Shown: positions 17,217 to 24,542 of the stretch, one piece after another
Layout of the letters: the number at the start of each line of letters is the position of its first letter
How positions within the stretch are numbered: the stretch's first letter is position 1
From: Burkholderiales bacterium
GTDB taxonomy: Bacteria > Pseudomonadota > Gammaproteobacteria > Burkholderiales > Burkholderiaceae_C
Length of the DNA stretch: 47,559 nt
Direction of reading: 5' to 3'
Assembly (NCBI GenBank): GCA_947452135.1
Contig: CANGBT010000005.1
Coordinates: forward strand, 1 to 47,559
Program-made: the position numbers and the translations under genes
Notes under the pieces: generated by a model
The model's input: the letters and a program-made list of their open reading frames with translations, nothing else
Told to the model about the DNA's origin: nothing
The model's database searches: none

Positions 17217-17918
17217 ATGTCCCTTCTGGTACTGATTACTGCGGAATTCGTCATCGCACCCTCGCTCGAGGCCAGTTGGATGGGCGATCTCCCCGCCTCG
17301 CGCCGTGCCGAAATCGGCACTTGGACAGACGAGCGAGACCGACATCGCTCATTGCTCGGGAGCCGACTTCTTGTGGCAGGACTGGCCGACTTGGGCTTTT
17401 CCCCTGATGCGCTGAACTCTCTCGCGCACCCCCCGCAGTCGCGACCCACCCTCGACCTGCCCATCGCATTCAGCATCTCGCATTGCGATGGCCGCATCGT
17501 GTGTGCCCTGTCCACGCGCGGGCCGGTCGGCATTGATGTCGAGCGCCTGAGCGGAGCCGTGTCAAAGGACTTTCATGTGTACCTGAACGAAGCCGAGCGG
17601 GCCTGGGCCGGCCGAAGCTCCCGCCGCTTTTATTGCGTTTGGACGCGCAAGGAGGCGGTCGTCAAGGCGGCTGGCAGCTCAGGTCTGCGCGAGGTGAGCC
17701 GCGTCGACAGTTCCGGGGCGCTCGATCGTTGCGAACTCAACGGGCACTTCTGGCACACCCGGCCTGTGCCGGTCGGCCGCTCCCACGTTGCGCATCTGGC
17801 AGTGTCTGAGGGAGCCGGCGAAGTGACCGTAAGACGCGTGAGCCGGCAAGTACTTGAGCGCGGCGCCTCAACCAACCTCCGGGCAGCGGCCGCCGTGAAC
17901 AGCCGCGCGGTCTTGTAA
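17217..17918 (+). CDS. 4'-Phosphopantetheinyl transferase (Sfp type)
   Basis: This 233-residue enzyme would transfer phosphopantetheine from CoA to the serine of carrier proteins. It has the two Sfp-family motifs: GIDVERL with the metal-binding Asp107 and Glu109, and CVWTRKEAVVKA with Trp142, Lys145 and Glu146. An N-terminal half with ISHCDG supports the fold. It is divergent from the P450-ligase-carrier genes, with only 58 bases between the starts, and is the likely activator of both carrier domains in the cluster. The ATG at 17217 is chosen over an upstream start at 17160, which would overlap the P450 promoter. Confidence 0.88.
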   Translation: MSLLVLITAEFVIAPSLEASWMGDLPASRRAEIGTWTDERDRHRSLLGSRLLVAGLADLGFSPDALNSLAHPPQSRPTLDLPIAFSISHCDGRIVCALSTRGPVGIDVERLSGAVSKDFHVYLNEAERAWAGRSSRRFYCVWTRKEAVVKAAGSSGLREVSRVDSSGALDRCELNGHFWHTRPVPVGRSHVAHLAVSEGAGEVTVRRVSRQVLERGASTNLRAAAAVNSRAVL

Positions 17919-17956
17919 GCTCGCTCGCCAAACACGCCGTCTTGAAAGCCTGGAAC

Positions 17957-18742
17957 ATGTCAACACCCCAACGCGCGCTCATCCTCGGCGCCGGCCAAGG
18001 CAGCCGCTTGCTGCCGCTGACCGAGAAGATGCCCAAGTGCTTGCTCGATCTGAGCGGACGCAGCATGCTCGAATGGCAGATTCGGGGGCTGGCCGACAAC
18101 GGCGTGCCTGAAGTGGTGGTGGTGACAGGCTTCCACCCCGAGTTGGTCGAGGCTGAACTGAGGCGTGTTGCGCCGTCCAGCATGCGGGTGCGCACGCTCT
18201 ACAACCCTTTTTACAAGCTGGCTGACAACCTGGCGAGTTGCTGGATGGCCCGCGCCGAACTGCAGGGCTCGTGTCTGATCCTCAACGGCGACACGCTGTT
18301 CGAGCCGGCCATCGCGAAGCGCCTGTTTGCCGCTCCGGCCGCGCCGATCACGGTCACCATCGACCGCAAGGCCGACTACGATGCCGACGACATGAAGGTT
18401 GAAACCGAGGGCGACCGTCTGCGTGCCATCGGCAAGACGCTCGAGGCTGAGCGCGTCAACGGCGAGTCGATCGGCTTTCTGCGCTTCGAAGCCGACGGTG
18501 CGTCGCTGTTCGTCGAGGAACTCGAGCGCACGATGCGCACCCCGCAAGGCCCGGCGCTTTGGTACCTCTCGGCGATCAACCGCCTGGCCTCGGCCGGCGC
18601 CGACATTCGTGTGGCGTCGATCGAAGGCCTGGAGTGGGGCGAGCTCGACTACCCGGCCGACCTGGTGCAAGTTCGCGCTCTGGCTGCAAGCTGGATCGAA
18701 CGGGAGCGAGCTGCGGCTGGCGGTGAGTCCTCCGCAGATTGA
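17957..18742 (+). CDS. LicC/CpgD-like cytidylyltransferase for a lipid head group
   Basis: This 261-residue GT-A-fold nucleotidyltransferase has GAGQGSR (11-17), PKCL with Lys27, NGDT (110-113) and a DDMKV segment (144-148) of the kind found in phosphocholine cytidylyltransferase LicC. Such enzymes make a CDP-alcohol from CTP and a phospho-alcohol. In Caulobacter a related enzyme, CpgD, is a phosphoglycerate cytidylyltransferase needed for ceramide diphosphoglycerate. Its position next to ceramide genes and a CDP-alcohol phosphotransferase suggests it makes the activated head group. Whether the substrate is phosphoglycerate, phosphocholine, phosphoethanolamine or another is open. It starts 38 bases after the phosphopantetheinyl transferase, at the ATG at 17957. 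Confidence 0.78.
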   Translation: MSTPQRALILGAGQGSRLLPLTEKMPKCLLDLSGRSMLEWQIRGLADNGVPEVVVVTGFHPELVEAELRRVAPSSMRVRTLYNPFYKLADNLASCWMARAELQGSCLILNGDTLFEPAIAKRLFAAPAAPITVTIDRKADYDADDMKVETEGDRLRAIGKTLEAERVNGESIGFLRFEADGASLFVEELERTMRTPQGPALWYLSAINRLASAGADIRVASIEGLEWGELDYPADLVQVRALAASWIERERAAAGGESSAD

Positions 18743-18751
18743 TCAGTTTCA

Positions 18752-18774
18752 CGGCGGCGCAGCAAGCGCCGGCG
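18752..18774. terminator. Possible bidirectional terminator hairpin
   Basis: Between two convergent nucleotidyltransferase genes, the arms CGGCGGCGC and GCGCCGGCG form a nine-pair stem with one mismatch and the loop AGCAA. No T-tract follows on either strand. Confidence 0.35.
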
Positions 18775-18809
18775 TGTTGCAGGGCCGAGCCCCTCTTTGC
18801 GGTTGCGGG

Positions 18810-19586
18810 TCAGCGCCCCACCAGTTCGCGCACCAGGTCGAGGTCTTCGGCCTTGTCGACGTCGATGGCCGCGCGCCCGTCGCTCATCTCCACGATGGCC
18901 AGCTGCGCGCCGCCGGCCAACTCACCGAGCCGGCCTAGGGCTGCTGCCAGCGTCAACTGGCCCAGGCGGTAGCGCAGCGCCACGCTCCAGCCGAGTCGGC
19001 CCATCAGTTGCAGCGGATCCTTTCGATGGCGCTCCAGCTCGCACCACAGCTCGGCGGCGCCGCGTGCCGCCGGGCCCGACATCAAAAACAGGTTGCAGCC
19101 AGAAAAATGCCCGTCGGCAAAACGCAGCCAGGTGCGCTTGGTGTGGGGCGCGGCCGCCTGAACGACATCTCTGCGCCCCAGCGCAACGCACACGTCAGCG
19201 TGCTGCGGGCAGGCGGCTAAAAATTCATTCAGCCAGCTCGTTTGCAGCAAAGCGTGGTCGGCGGTGGTGACCAGCAGTGGCGAACCTTCGCTCGCCAGCG
19301 CGGCCGCCACGGTGGCGCTCGGGCCCGACGCCGGCGACATGGTTGTCAGCGGTTTGCCGCACACGTCGCGCTGCAGTTCAGGCAAGTCGGTCAGCAGTTC
19401 CGGCCGCTCGATCGCCACCACGATGCGAGCCACTTCAGGCACCGCCGCCAGCGCGCTCACCACGCGCTCGATCATCGTGCGGCCACCCACCTCGATCAGC
19501 GCCTTGTGGCTCACGCCGGCGTAATCGGCCAGCGGATCGCCTTGGGTGCGGGTCCCGGCCAGCACGAGCGCGGTGAGTTGCTTCAT
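18810..19586 (-). CDS. MobA-like nucleotidyltransferase
   Basis: A 258-residue GT-A-fold nucleotidyltransferase. The nucleotide loop is LVLAGTRTQGDPLA (residues 7-20), followed by KALIEVGGRTMIERV and a TTADHALL segment with the likely metal-binding Asp. The fold fits MobA/IspD-type enzymes that couple CTP or GTP to a phosphorylated alcohol. It is the last gene of the minus-strand run that starts with the phosphoesterase and includes the LptF/LptG-like pair and the ceramide-synthase-like gene, so a role in making a CDP-activated head group is likely but unproven. Having two nucleotidyltransferases may mean two head-group units, or one acting with the CDP-alcohol phosphotransferase at 24543-25667, whose own N-terminal domain looks degenerate. 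Confidence 0.7.
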   Translation of the reverse strand: MKQLTALVLAGTRTQGDPLADYAGVSHKALIEVGGRTMIERVVSALAAVPEVARIVVAIERPELLTDLPELQRDVCGKPLTTMSPASGPSATVAAALASEGSPLLVTTADHALLQTSWLNEFLAACPQHADVCVALGRRDVVQAAAPHTKRTWLRFADGHFSGCNLFLMSGPAARGAAELWCELERHRKDPLQLMGRLGWSVALRYRLGQLTLAAALGRLGELAGGAQLAIVEMSDGRAAIDVDKAEDLDLVRELVGR

Positions 19587-19628
19587 GTCATGCGCCTTGG
19601 GTGCGTGGTGAGCGTGGCCGGATGAGGG

Positions 19629-20756
19629 TCACAGACTCAGTGTCTTTTCGTACACGCGGTAGGTCTTGTACGGGTGCGCGCCCAGTGACTCGATGACGTG
19701 GCGCATGGCGCGGTTGTCCTCGAGGATCCAAGACAGTTCGACGTGGCGCACGCCCTTGTTGCGCAGCCCGTTGCGCAATGCGTCGATGATGAGAAACGGC
19801 GCCAGCCCGCCGGCCAGGCTGCCGCTGAAGCTGCGCCGGATGCCCATCAGCGGCACCCGTGCCGAGCGCGCGCCGCGCCACAGCCGGTACAGCAGCTTGA
19901 TCCAGTTGAAGGGCAGCAAGCGCCCGCCAAAGTCGGCCACCAACTCGTTCAGGTTGGGCAGCGCGATGCCGAAGCCCACCGCCTCGCCATTCATTTCGAC
20001 GATGGCCACACAGTTCGGGTCGATCAGCGGCTTGAGGCTCTTGGCCATGTGCGCGATCTCGGCCTGCGTGAAGGCGATGAAGCCCCAGTTGAGCGACCAG
20101 GCGTCGTTGAAGATCGACGTCACCATGTCGAACTCTTCCTGGTAGCGCTTCTTGTCGAGCTTGCGCACGGTCAGCGCCTCGGGCTTGCGCTTGTCGATCT
20201 TGCGGCGCGCGGCGGCTGGCAACTCGTGTTCGATGTCGTACCAGTACGCGATCATGTCCTTGGCCTTGGCGTAGCCGAGTGCCTCGATGCGCGGCCCGCT
20301 GTAGCGCGGGTCGTGACCCATCATCATCACCGGCGGCGTGTCGAAGCCGTCGATGAGCAGGCCCGTTTCTTCATTGATCGACAGGTTGAACGGCCCGAGG
20401 ATGCGCGTCTTGCCGCGCTCGCGCAGCCAGACTTCGGCGGCGGCGAACAAGGCGGCAAAGACTTCGGCGTCGTCTTCGGCGGCGATCATCCCGAAGTGGC
20501 CGACGTCAGGTTCGGCCACCAGCCGGTCGATCTGCGCACTGATGCGTCCGACGTCTCGCCCATCACGTCGGGCCAGCCAGAACTGCGTCTCGGCGTGCTG
20601 GAAGAAGGGGTTCTTGGCGGGAGACAGCGCTTCTTGCCGCTCAAGCAACAGCGGCGGCACAAAGGCCGGATCGTTGGCGTAAAGCTGCCCCGGCAGCTTG
20701 ATGAAGCGTGCCAGTTCTGCGGGCGACGCGACGGGGATGACCTCGATGGTGCTCAT
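19629..20756 (-). CDS. Bacterial ceramide synthase-like N-acyltransferase (GNAT fold)
   Basis: This 375-residue protein has two GNAT-like halves and no membrane helices. It opens with an IEVIPVASPAELARFIKLP segment, has NDPAFVPPLL, FNLSINEETGLLIDGF and GHDPRYSGPRIEALGY in the middle, and ends with RHVELSWILEDN and a final YRVYEKTL, which are recurrent in the family that contains the Caulobacter ceramide synthase (often annotated as a dATP pyrophosphohydrolase or hypothetical protein). The reaction would be N-acylation of sphinganine or 3-ketosphinganine. It follows lptG by 16 bases in the same direction. The assignment rests on remembered family features plus the presence of spt and cerR in the same region. 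Confidence 0.75.
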   Translation of the reverse strand: MSTIEVIPVASPAELARFIKLPGQLYANDPAFVPPLLLERQEALSPAKNPFFQHAETQFWLARRDGRDVGRISAQIDRLVAEPDVGHFGMIAAEDDAEVFAALFAAAEVWLRERGKTRILGPFNLSINEETGLLIDGFDTPPVMMMGHDPRYSGPRIEALGYAKAKDMIAYWYDIEHELPAAARRKIDKRKPEALTVRKLDKKRYQEEFDMVTSIFNDAWSLNWGFIAFTQAEIAHMAKSLKPLIDPNCVAIVEMNGEAVGFGIALPNLNELVADFGGRLLPFNWIKLLYRLWRGARSARVPLMGIRRSFSGSLAGGLAPFLIIDALRNGLRNKGVRHVELSWILEDNRAMRHVIESLGAHPYKTYRVYEKTLSL

Positions 20757-20772
20757 CAGTGGGGCTTGAAAT

Positions 20773-21837
20773 TCAAGGGCGCTCGCACCACTGCAACCGC
20801 ACGATGCCGATCAGGCCAAACAGCAGCGGCGCACCAAGTGCTGTAAGCAACGGAGGCAACTGACCGCTGGAGCCCAGCGACGCCAGGATGCCGTCGAACA
20901 GAAGGAAGCCCAGACCTAGCACCAGAGCCAGCAGCATGGCACCACCGCCGCCCGAGCCGCGTGTGAGCGTGGCAGCGGTCGGCAACGCCAGAAGCAGCAT
21001 GATGAACACGCCGAATGGCGCGGTGAATGATCGGTACAAGGCGGTCTGGTAGTAACTGCGGGGTTGTGATCCGATGCGCGCGCCAGCGATCACTTCGGCG
21101 AGCATCATAGTAGACAGGTACGGGCGGGCCACGTTCAACCGCAGCAGCTCGTCAGGTTGCAAATTGGTCTGCCATTCACGCTTTTCATCGTGGCTGCGTT
21201 GGACTCCGGCGGCGTTGATGCGCAACTCCGTCACGTCCTCGAACTGCCAGGCTCGGCCGTCCCAGTGCGCGGCCGACGCCACCGTGCGGGTGGTGAGCAG
21301 ACCCGCGTGGTGCTCATAGAGATGCACGCCTTTCAAGCGCTGGCCGTCGGGGCTGATGGTTTCGATGGACACCGGACCGCCGCGGGTGTGCACCCACAGC
21401 GGGGCTTTCACCTCCTCGGTGGGTGCGCTGGCATTCCACCAGCGTTTCAATTCGACCTCGACGCGCGGCAGCACGGCCTGCAGCAAGGCCGCTTGAAGGA
21501 TCGCAATGATGAACAGCAGCGGCAACAAGTGGCCCAGCATTCGCTTGAGGCTGACGCCGCTGGCTCGCATGGCCATGATCTCCAGCCGGCGCGCCATCGA
21601 GTTCATGACGAGCATGGTTCCGAGCAGCACCGCCAGCGGCAGGGCCAGGCCCAACTCGGCCGGAATCCGCAGCAAGGCGTAGTACATCAGGCCGCCCAGA
21701 CCCTGCCCACGCTCGAAGATTTCGGTGGTCACATCGAGCAGTTCGAGCAACTGCATCATGGCCGTGAGGACCGCGAGCAGCGCCAGGATTTGCAGCCCGA
21801 TGCGGCGGCGCAGGTAGGCGGGCAACTGCCCTCTCAT
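20773..21837 (-). CDS. LptG-like permease of a second LptFG pair
   Basis: This 354-residue YjgQ-family protein has an N-terminal helix (LQILALLAVLTAMMQLLELL), two further helices (about 55-110), a periplasmic beta-jellyroll domain (about 135-265) and three C-terminal helices including FGVFIMLLLALPTAATLTRG. The SMARRLEIMAMRASGVSL coupling segment is typical of LptG. Its ATG overlaps the preceding lptF-like stop by four bases. Neighbouring ceramide genes suggest it carries a sphingolipid rather than LPS, but it could instead be the only LptG in the genome, serving LPS too. No lptC, lptA or lptB homologue lies nearby. Confidence 0.85.
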   Translation of the reverse strand: MRGQLPAYLRRRIGLQILALLAVLTAMMQLLELLDVTTEIFERGQGLGGLMYYALLRIPAELGLALPLAVLLGTMLVMNSMARRLEIMAMRASGVSLKRMLGHLLPLLFIIAILQAALLQAVLPRVEVELKRWWNASAPTEEVKAPLWVHTRGGPVSIETISPDGQRLKGVHLYEHHAGLLTTRTVASAAHWDGRAWQFEDVTELRINAAGVQRSHDEKREWQTNLQPDELLRLNVARPYLSTMMLAEVIAGARIGSQPRSYYQTALYRSFTAPFGVFIMLLLALPTAATLTRGSGGGGAMLLALVLGLGFLLFDGILASLGSSGQLPPLLTALGAPLLFGLIGIVRLQWCERP

Positions 21838-23078
21838 GGGACGCTCCGGGCTTCGCGTCGCTTGGCGGTGCTCACGCGGGCACGATCGATCAGACCCTCG
21901 ACCGCCATCACAGCACGCAAGACCGGGTTGTCGCCCGGCCAGGCCAAGCTGCTGCTGAAGATCCACACGCTCAACAACGCAAAGATGGCGAATGGCGCCC
22001 ACACGGCCAGCGCCGCAGGCAAGCGCTCGGTGCCCCCGAGACTTTCGCCGAACTGAATCGCATGATCGATCGCCAGCAGCGCCAGCACGCCAAAGACCAC
22101 TCCCGGCGTGCGACGCCCGCGCTTGGAAGCCATGCCCAGCGGCAGCGCCATCAGCAAAAGGAAGGGGAAGATCAGCGAGCGGGCCAGGCGTGAGTGGAAC
22201 TCCGCGGCCGGCTTGCCCTGGCCGCCTTCGAGGTGCATGTCGCGCCACAGTTCTGCCTGAGTGCGCTCACGCACGACGGCTCCGCGAGCGGCCAGCGGCG
22301 GCGGCTTGGGCGAGAAATCATGGTCGGACACCCCGTGGGTGAATCGCGAGATCGTCACATCCTCGCCTCCAGAGGCCGGGTCGTCTCGCACATGAACGAC
22401 GCGCCCGTCTTCCAAGCGCAACTGCAGCCCTTCATGCGTGGTGACGATGCGCCCGTGAGCCGCCGTCAGGATCGCCTCGCTGCCCCCGCTGCGGCGTTGC
22501 ATGAACACACCGTGCAGACTGCGCCCGTCGGCTTCGATCACGTCGGCGGTGAACGTGAGTCCCTGGCCAATGTCGGTGAAATGGTTCTCTTCGACCCGAG
22601 CGTCCCAGCCCGTTTGCAGCACCTGATTGACTGCGACGTGATAGCCGTAGCGTGCCAGGGGCTGCAGTTGTCCGTAGAGGTAAACGCTGAACACGCTGAG
22701 CATCAGCGCCAGCATGAAGTAGGGCGCGGCGATGCGACCGATCGAGCGCCCCGCCATCAGCATCACGTCGAGCTCGTTGTCGTCGCACATGTGGGCCACG
22801 GCCATGAAGATCGCCGCGGTGAAGGCCATGGGCAGCGCCAGCCCCAGATAGTGCGGCACGAGCGTGGAGGCCATGAGCAGCACGCTCGAGGGCCCAGCAC
22901 CCGCAGACGCCGCCAGATCGAACAAGCGCAACAGCCGCTCGAGCAACTGCGCCACCAGCAGCGCCACGAGCGACAGTGCCATCGGCCCGGCGATCAGGCG
23001 CAAGGCGTAGCGGTCGAGCCGGTCCAGGGGGAACCAGGGGAACAAGGTGCGTGGTCCTAGCCGGCGCAGCGCAGCCAC
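21834..23078 (-). CDS. LptF-like permease of a second LptFG pair
   Basis: A 414-residue YjgP-family permease with the usual plan: helix 1 (SLVALLVAQLLERLL), helices 2-3 (about 50-115), a periplasmic jellyroll region (about 140-300, longer than in the permease at 2587-3678), helices 4-6, and a charged C-terminal tail of some 30 residues. The coupling segment reads CDDNELDVMLMAGRS, unlike the RDSEMTVWLSSGVS of the arn-linked LptF, so the two are clearly diverged paralogues. The GTG start at 23078 overlaps the upstream HIT gene by 22 bases. Its four-base overlap with lptG indicates a functional pair. I infer a role in extracting a ceramide-based lipid from the inner membrane. Confidence 0.85.
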   Translation of the reverse strand: MAALRRLGPRTLFPWFPLDRLDRYALRLIAGPMALSLVALLVAQLLERLLRLFDLAASAGAGPSSVLLMASTLVPHYLGLALPMAFTAAIFMAVAHMCDDNELDVMLMAGRSIGRIAAPYFMLALMLSVFSVYLYGQLQPLARYGYHVAVNQVLQTGWDARVEENHFTDIGQGLTFTADVIEADGRSLHGVFMQRRSGGSEAILTAAHGRIVTTHEGLQLRLEDGRVVHVRDDPASGGEDVTISRFTHGVSDHDFSPKPPPLAARGAVVRERTQAELWRDMHLEGGQGKPAAEFHSRLARSLIFPFLLLMALPLGMASKRGRRTPGVVFGVLALLAIDHAIQFGESLGGTERLPAALAVWAPFAIFALLSVWIFSSSLAWPGDNPVLRAVMAVEGLIDRARVSTAKRREARSVP

Positions 23079-23512
23079 GCCTGCCGCAGTCGGGCGAGCA
23101 GCGCATCGCTCATCGCGGGATCCAGCGCCACAGCCGCATCGAGTGCCGGCGGCCCGGGCCAGCCGGCATCGCGAAACTCGACGCCGCCAAGCCGGCGCGA
23201 TCCGTCATAACGCGGGATGACGTGGAAGTGCACGTCCGGATCGACCATCATCAACATCAGGTAGTTGATGCGCTCGTAGGCGACCACGTCTCGCAGCGTG
23301 GCTTCGATGCGGCGCACGAGGTCGCGCAGTTCGGCGTAACCCTGCGCGCTGACCTGGGCAAACGATTGCACCGGCTCGCGGCAAATCAGCACCAGCGAGC
23401 CCAGCGTGGGCTGCTTCGGTCGCAGCAGCACGGTCCAGCAGTCGGTTTGCGCCAGCCGGGTGGCGGGGTCACCGAACTTGGTCTCAGTCGCGTTGGCCAT
23501 GCTCGGGTTCAT
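23057..23512 (-). CDS. HIT-family nucleotide hydrolase/transferase
   Basis: A 151-residue histidine-triad protein. The signature region is DPDVHFHVIPRY (residues 91-102). Compared with the usual H-x-H-x-H-x-x, the first His is Asp93, while His95 (by alignment the nucleophile) and His97 are kept, so activity is likely. HIT enzymes cleave nucleoside phosphoramidates, dinucleoside polyphosphates or CDP-type esters, and some transfer nucleotides. Set between a metallophosphoesterase (gap of 9 bases) and the LptF-like gene (22-base overlap), it may hydrolyse or exchange a nucleotide-activated intermediate of the lipid pathway, but the substrate is unknown. Confidence 0.82.
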   Translation of the reverse strand: MNPSMANATETKFGDPATRLAQTDCWTVLLRPKQPTLGSLVLICREPVQSFAQVSAQGYAELRDLVRRIEATLRDVVAYERINYLMLMMVDPDVHFHVIPRYDGSRRLGGVEFRDAGWPGPPALDAAVALDPAMSDALLARLRQAWLRCAG

Positions 23513-23521
23513 CAGGGGGAA

Positions 23522-24445
23522 TCACAGCGGTGGATTATCGGCCGCGGTACCGGGTGCGCTGCGAGGCAGACACAGCTCATAGACGGCGTCGGTCGTGAAG
23601 GCGTTCGAGTCGACACACCAGCGCCGAACCGTGACCTCAGCGCGCAGATCGCCGCCGATCCCGAGCAGCCGCAGCTGATGCCAGCGCGCGCCCTGATCCT
23701 TGGGATTGGGCAGCGCCGACGACGACGGCACGCACAGGCAGGGGATCGGCTCGCGCGGACCGGCAATCGCGTCGAGGCGCGCGTCGCGGGCATGGCCATG
23801 CAGCACCAGTTCGGCACCAGCGCGCTTGAGCACCGCGCGCAGCGCCGGGCCATCGGCCAATGCCTTGCGCCAGCCGATGGCGCCCGCAGCGGCAGGGTGA
23901 TGCAGCAACACGATGCGCACGCGCCCGGCCCGACCTTCGTTGCCCAGAACCTGTTCGAGTCGGGCGAGCTGTTGCGCTCCCAGCCAGCCGCGCGCGAGCA
24001 GCGGTGCGGTGGGCAGCGCGGAATTGAGACCGATGACAGACACCTCGCCCACGCGGTGCAGGTAGGGCCAGCCGTCGCTCAAGCGCGTCCAGGGCGCCCA
24101 CAAGTCCAGACCCTCCGCTGGCGGCACGTACATCAGTGCGTCATGGTTACCGGGAACCAGACTGATGCGTTCGGCAGGGCCCAGCGGTGCAAGCCAATCG
24201 GCCGCCTGACGGAACTCGCCTGGCAACGAGAAGTTGGTGATGTCACCCGTCACCACGACATGGTCCACGGCATGGTCATGCAAGTCGCGGTGGAGGGAGT
24301 CGAGGATGTCGCTTCGGTGCAGCGCGCGACGCCGATACCACGACCACACGCTGAGCTGGCGTTTGGACAGGTGCTGACGCAGCGTCAGCTGCGGCTCGAA
24401 GGGCAGGTGCAAGTCGGAGATGTGAGCGAACAACAAGTCGCTCAT
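23522..24445 (-). CDS. Calcineurin-like metallophosphoesterase
   Basis: A 307-residue two-metal phosphoesterase with all five family blocks in order: SDLHL near the N-terminus, VTGDITN, PGNHD, LLHHP and LHGHARDAR. It has no signal peptide, so it acts in the cytoplasm. It is the first gene of the minus-strand run 24445-18810 and is divergent from the CDP-alcohol phosphotransferase. A role in removing a phosphate or hydrolysing a CDP-linked intermediate during head-group assembly is plausible from context alone. The ATG at 24445 gives the standard start; a longer frame to 24880 has no similarity to the family. Confidence 0.88.
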   Translation of the reverse strand: MSDLLFAHISDLHLPFEPQLTLRQHLSKRQLSVWSWYRRRALHRSDILDSLHRDLHDHAVDHVVVTGDITNFSLPGEFRQAADWLAPLGPAERISLVPGNHDALMYVPPAEGLDLWAPWTRLSDGWPYLHRVGEVSVIGLNSALPTAPLLARGWLGAQQLARLEQVLGNEGRAGRVRIVLLHHPAAAGAIGWRKALADGPALRAVLKRAGAELVLHGHARDARLDAIAGPREPIPCLCVPSSSALPNPKDQGARWHQLRLLGIGGDLRAEVTVRRWCVDSNAFTTDAVYELCLPRSAPGTAADNPPL

Positions 24446-24475
24446 CAATAATCCCCGCCTGCTGTTTCGTCTTTC

Positions 24476-24503
24476 TTGACTTGGGTATTCACCCTTTGAT
24501 GAT
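24476..24503 (+). promoter_or_regulatory. Possible sigma-70 promoter for the CDP-alcohol phosphotransferase operon
   Basis: In the 97-base divergent gap, TTGACT (24476-24481, five of six consensus bases) is followed after 16 bases by GATGAT (24498-24503, four of six). The spacing is acceptable, but the -10 is weak and the call is tentative. Confidence 0.33.
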
Positions 24504-24542
24504 GCCAAAAAAACTTTCGCCGTCGGGCCACGGGCGGGTGCG

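Noticed and set aside
11593-17918. A polyketide or nonribosomal peptide pathway (ligases, carriers, P450, phosphopantetheinyl transferase)
   Set aside because: No ketosynthase, condensation, acyltransferase or thioesterase domains are present anywhere in the window, while sphingolipid genes are.
17942-17957. TTG at 17942 as the start of the LicC-like cytidylyltransferase
   Set aside because: The ATG at 17957 starts five codons before the conserved N-terminal strand, as usual for the family; the upstream codons add nothing.
20773-23078. Housekeeping lptFG of the LPS pathway
   Set aside because: Not ruled out, but less favoured: another lptF lies at 2587 and this pair sits among ceramide genes. 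Kept as the stated alternative.
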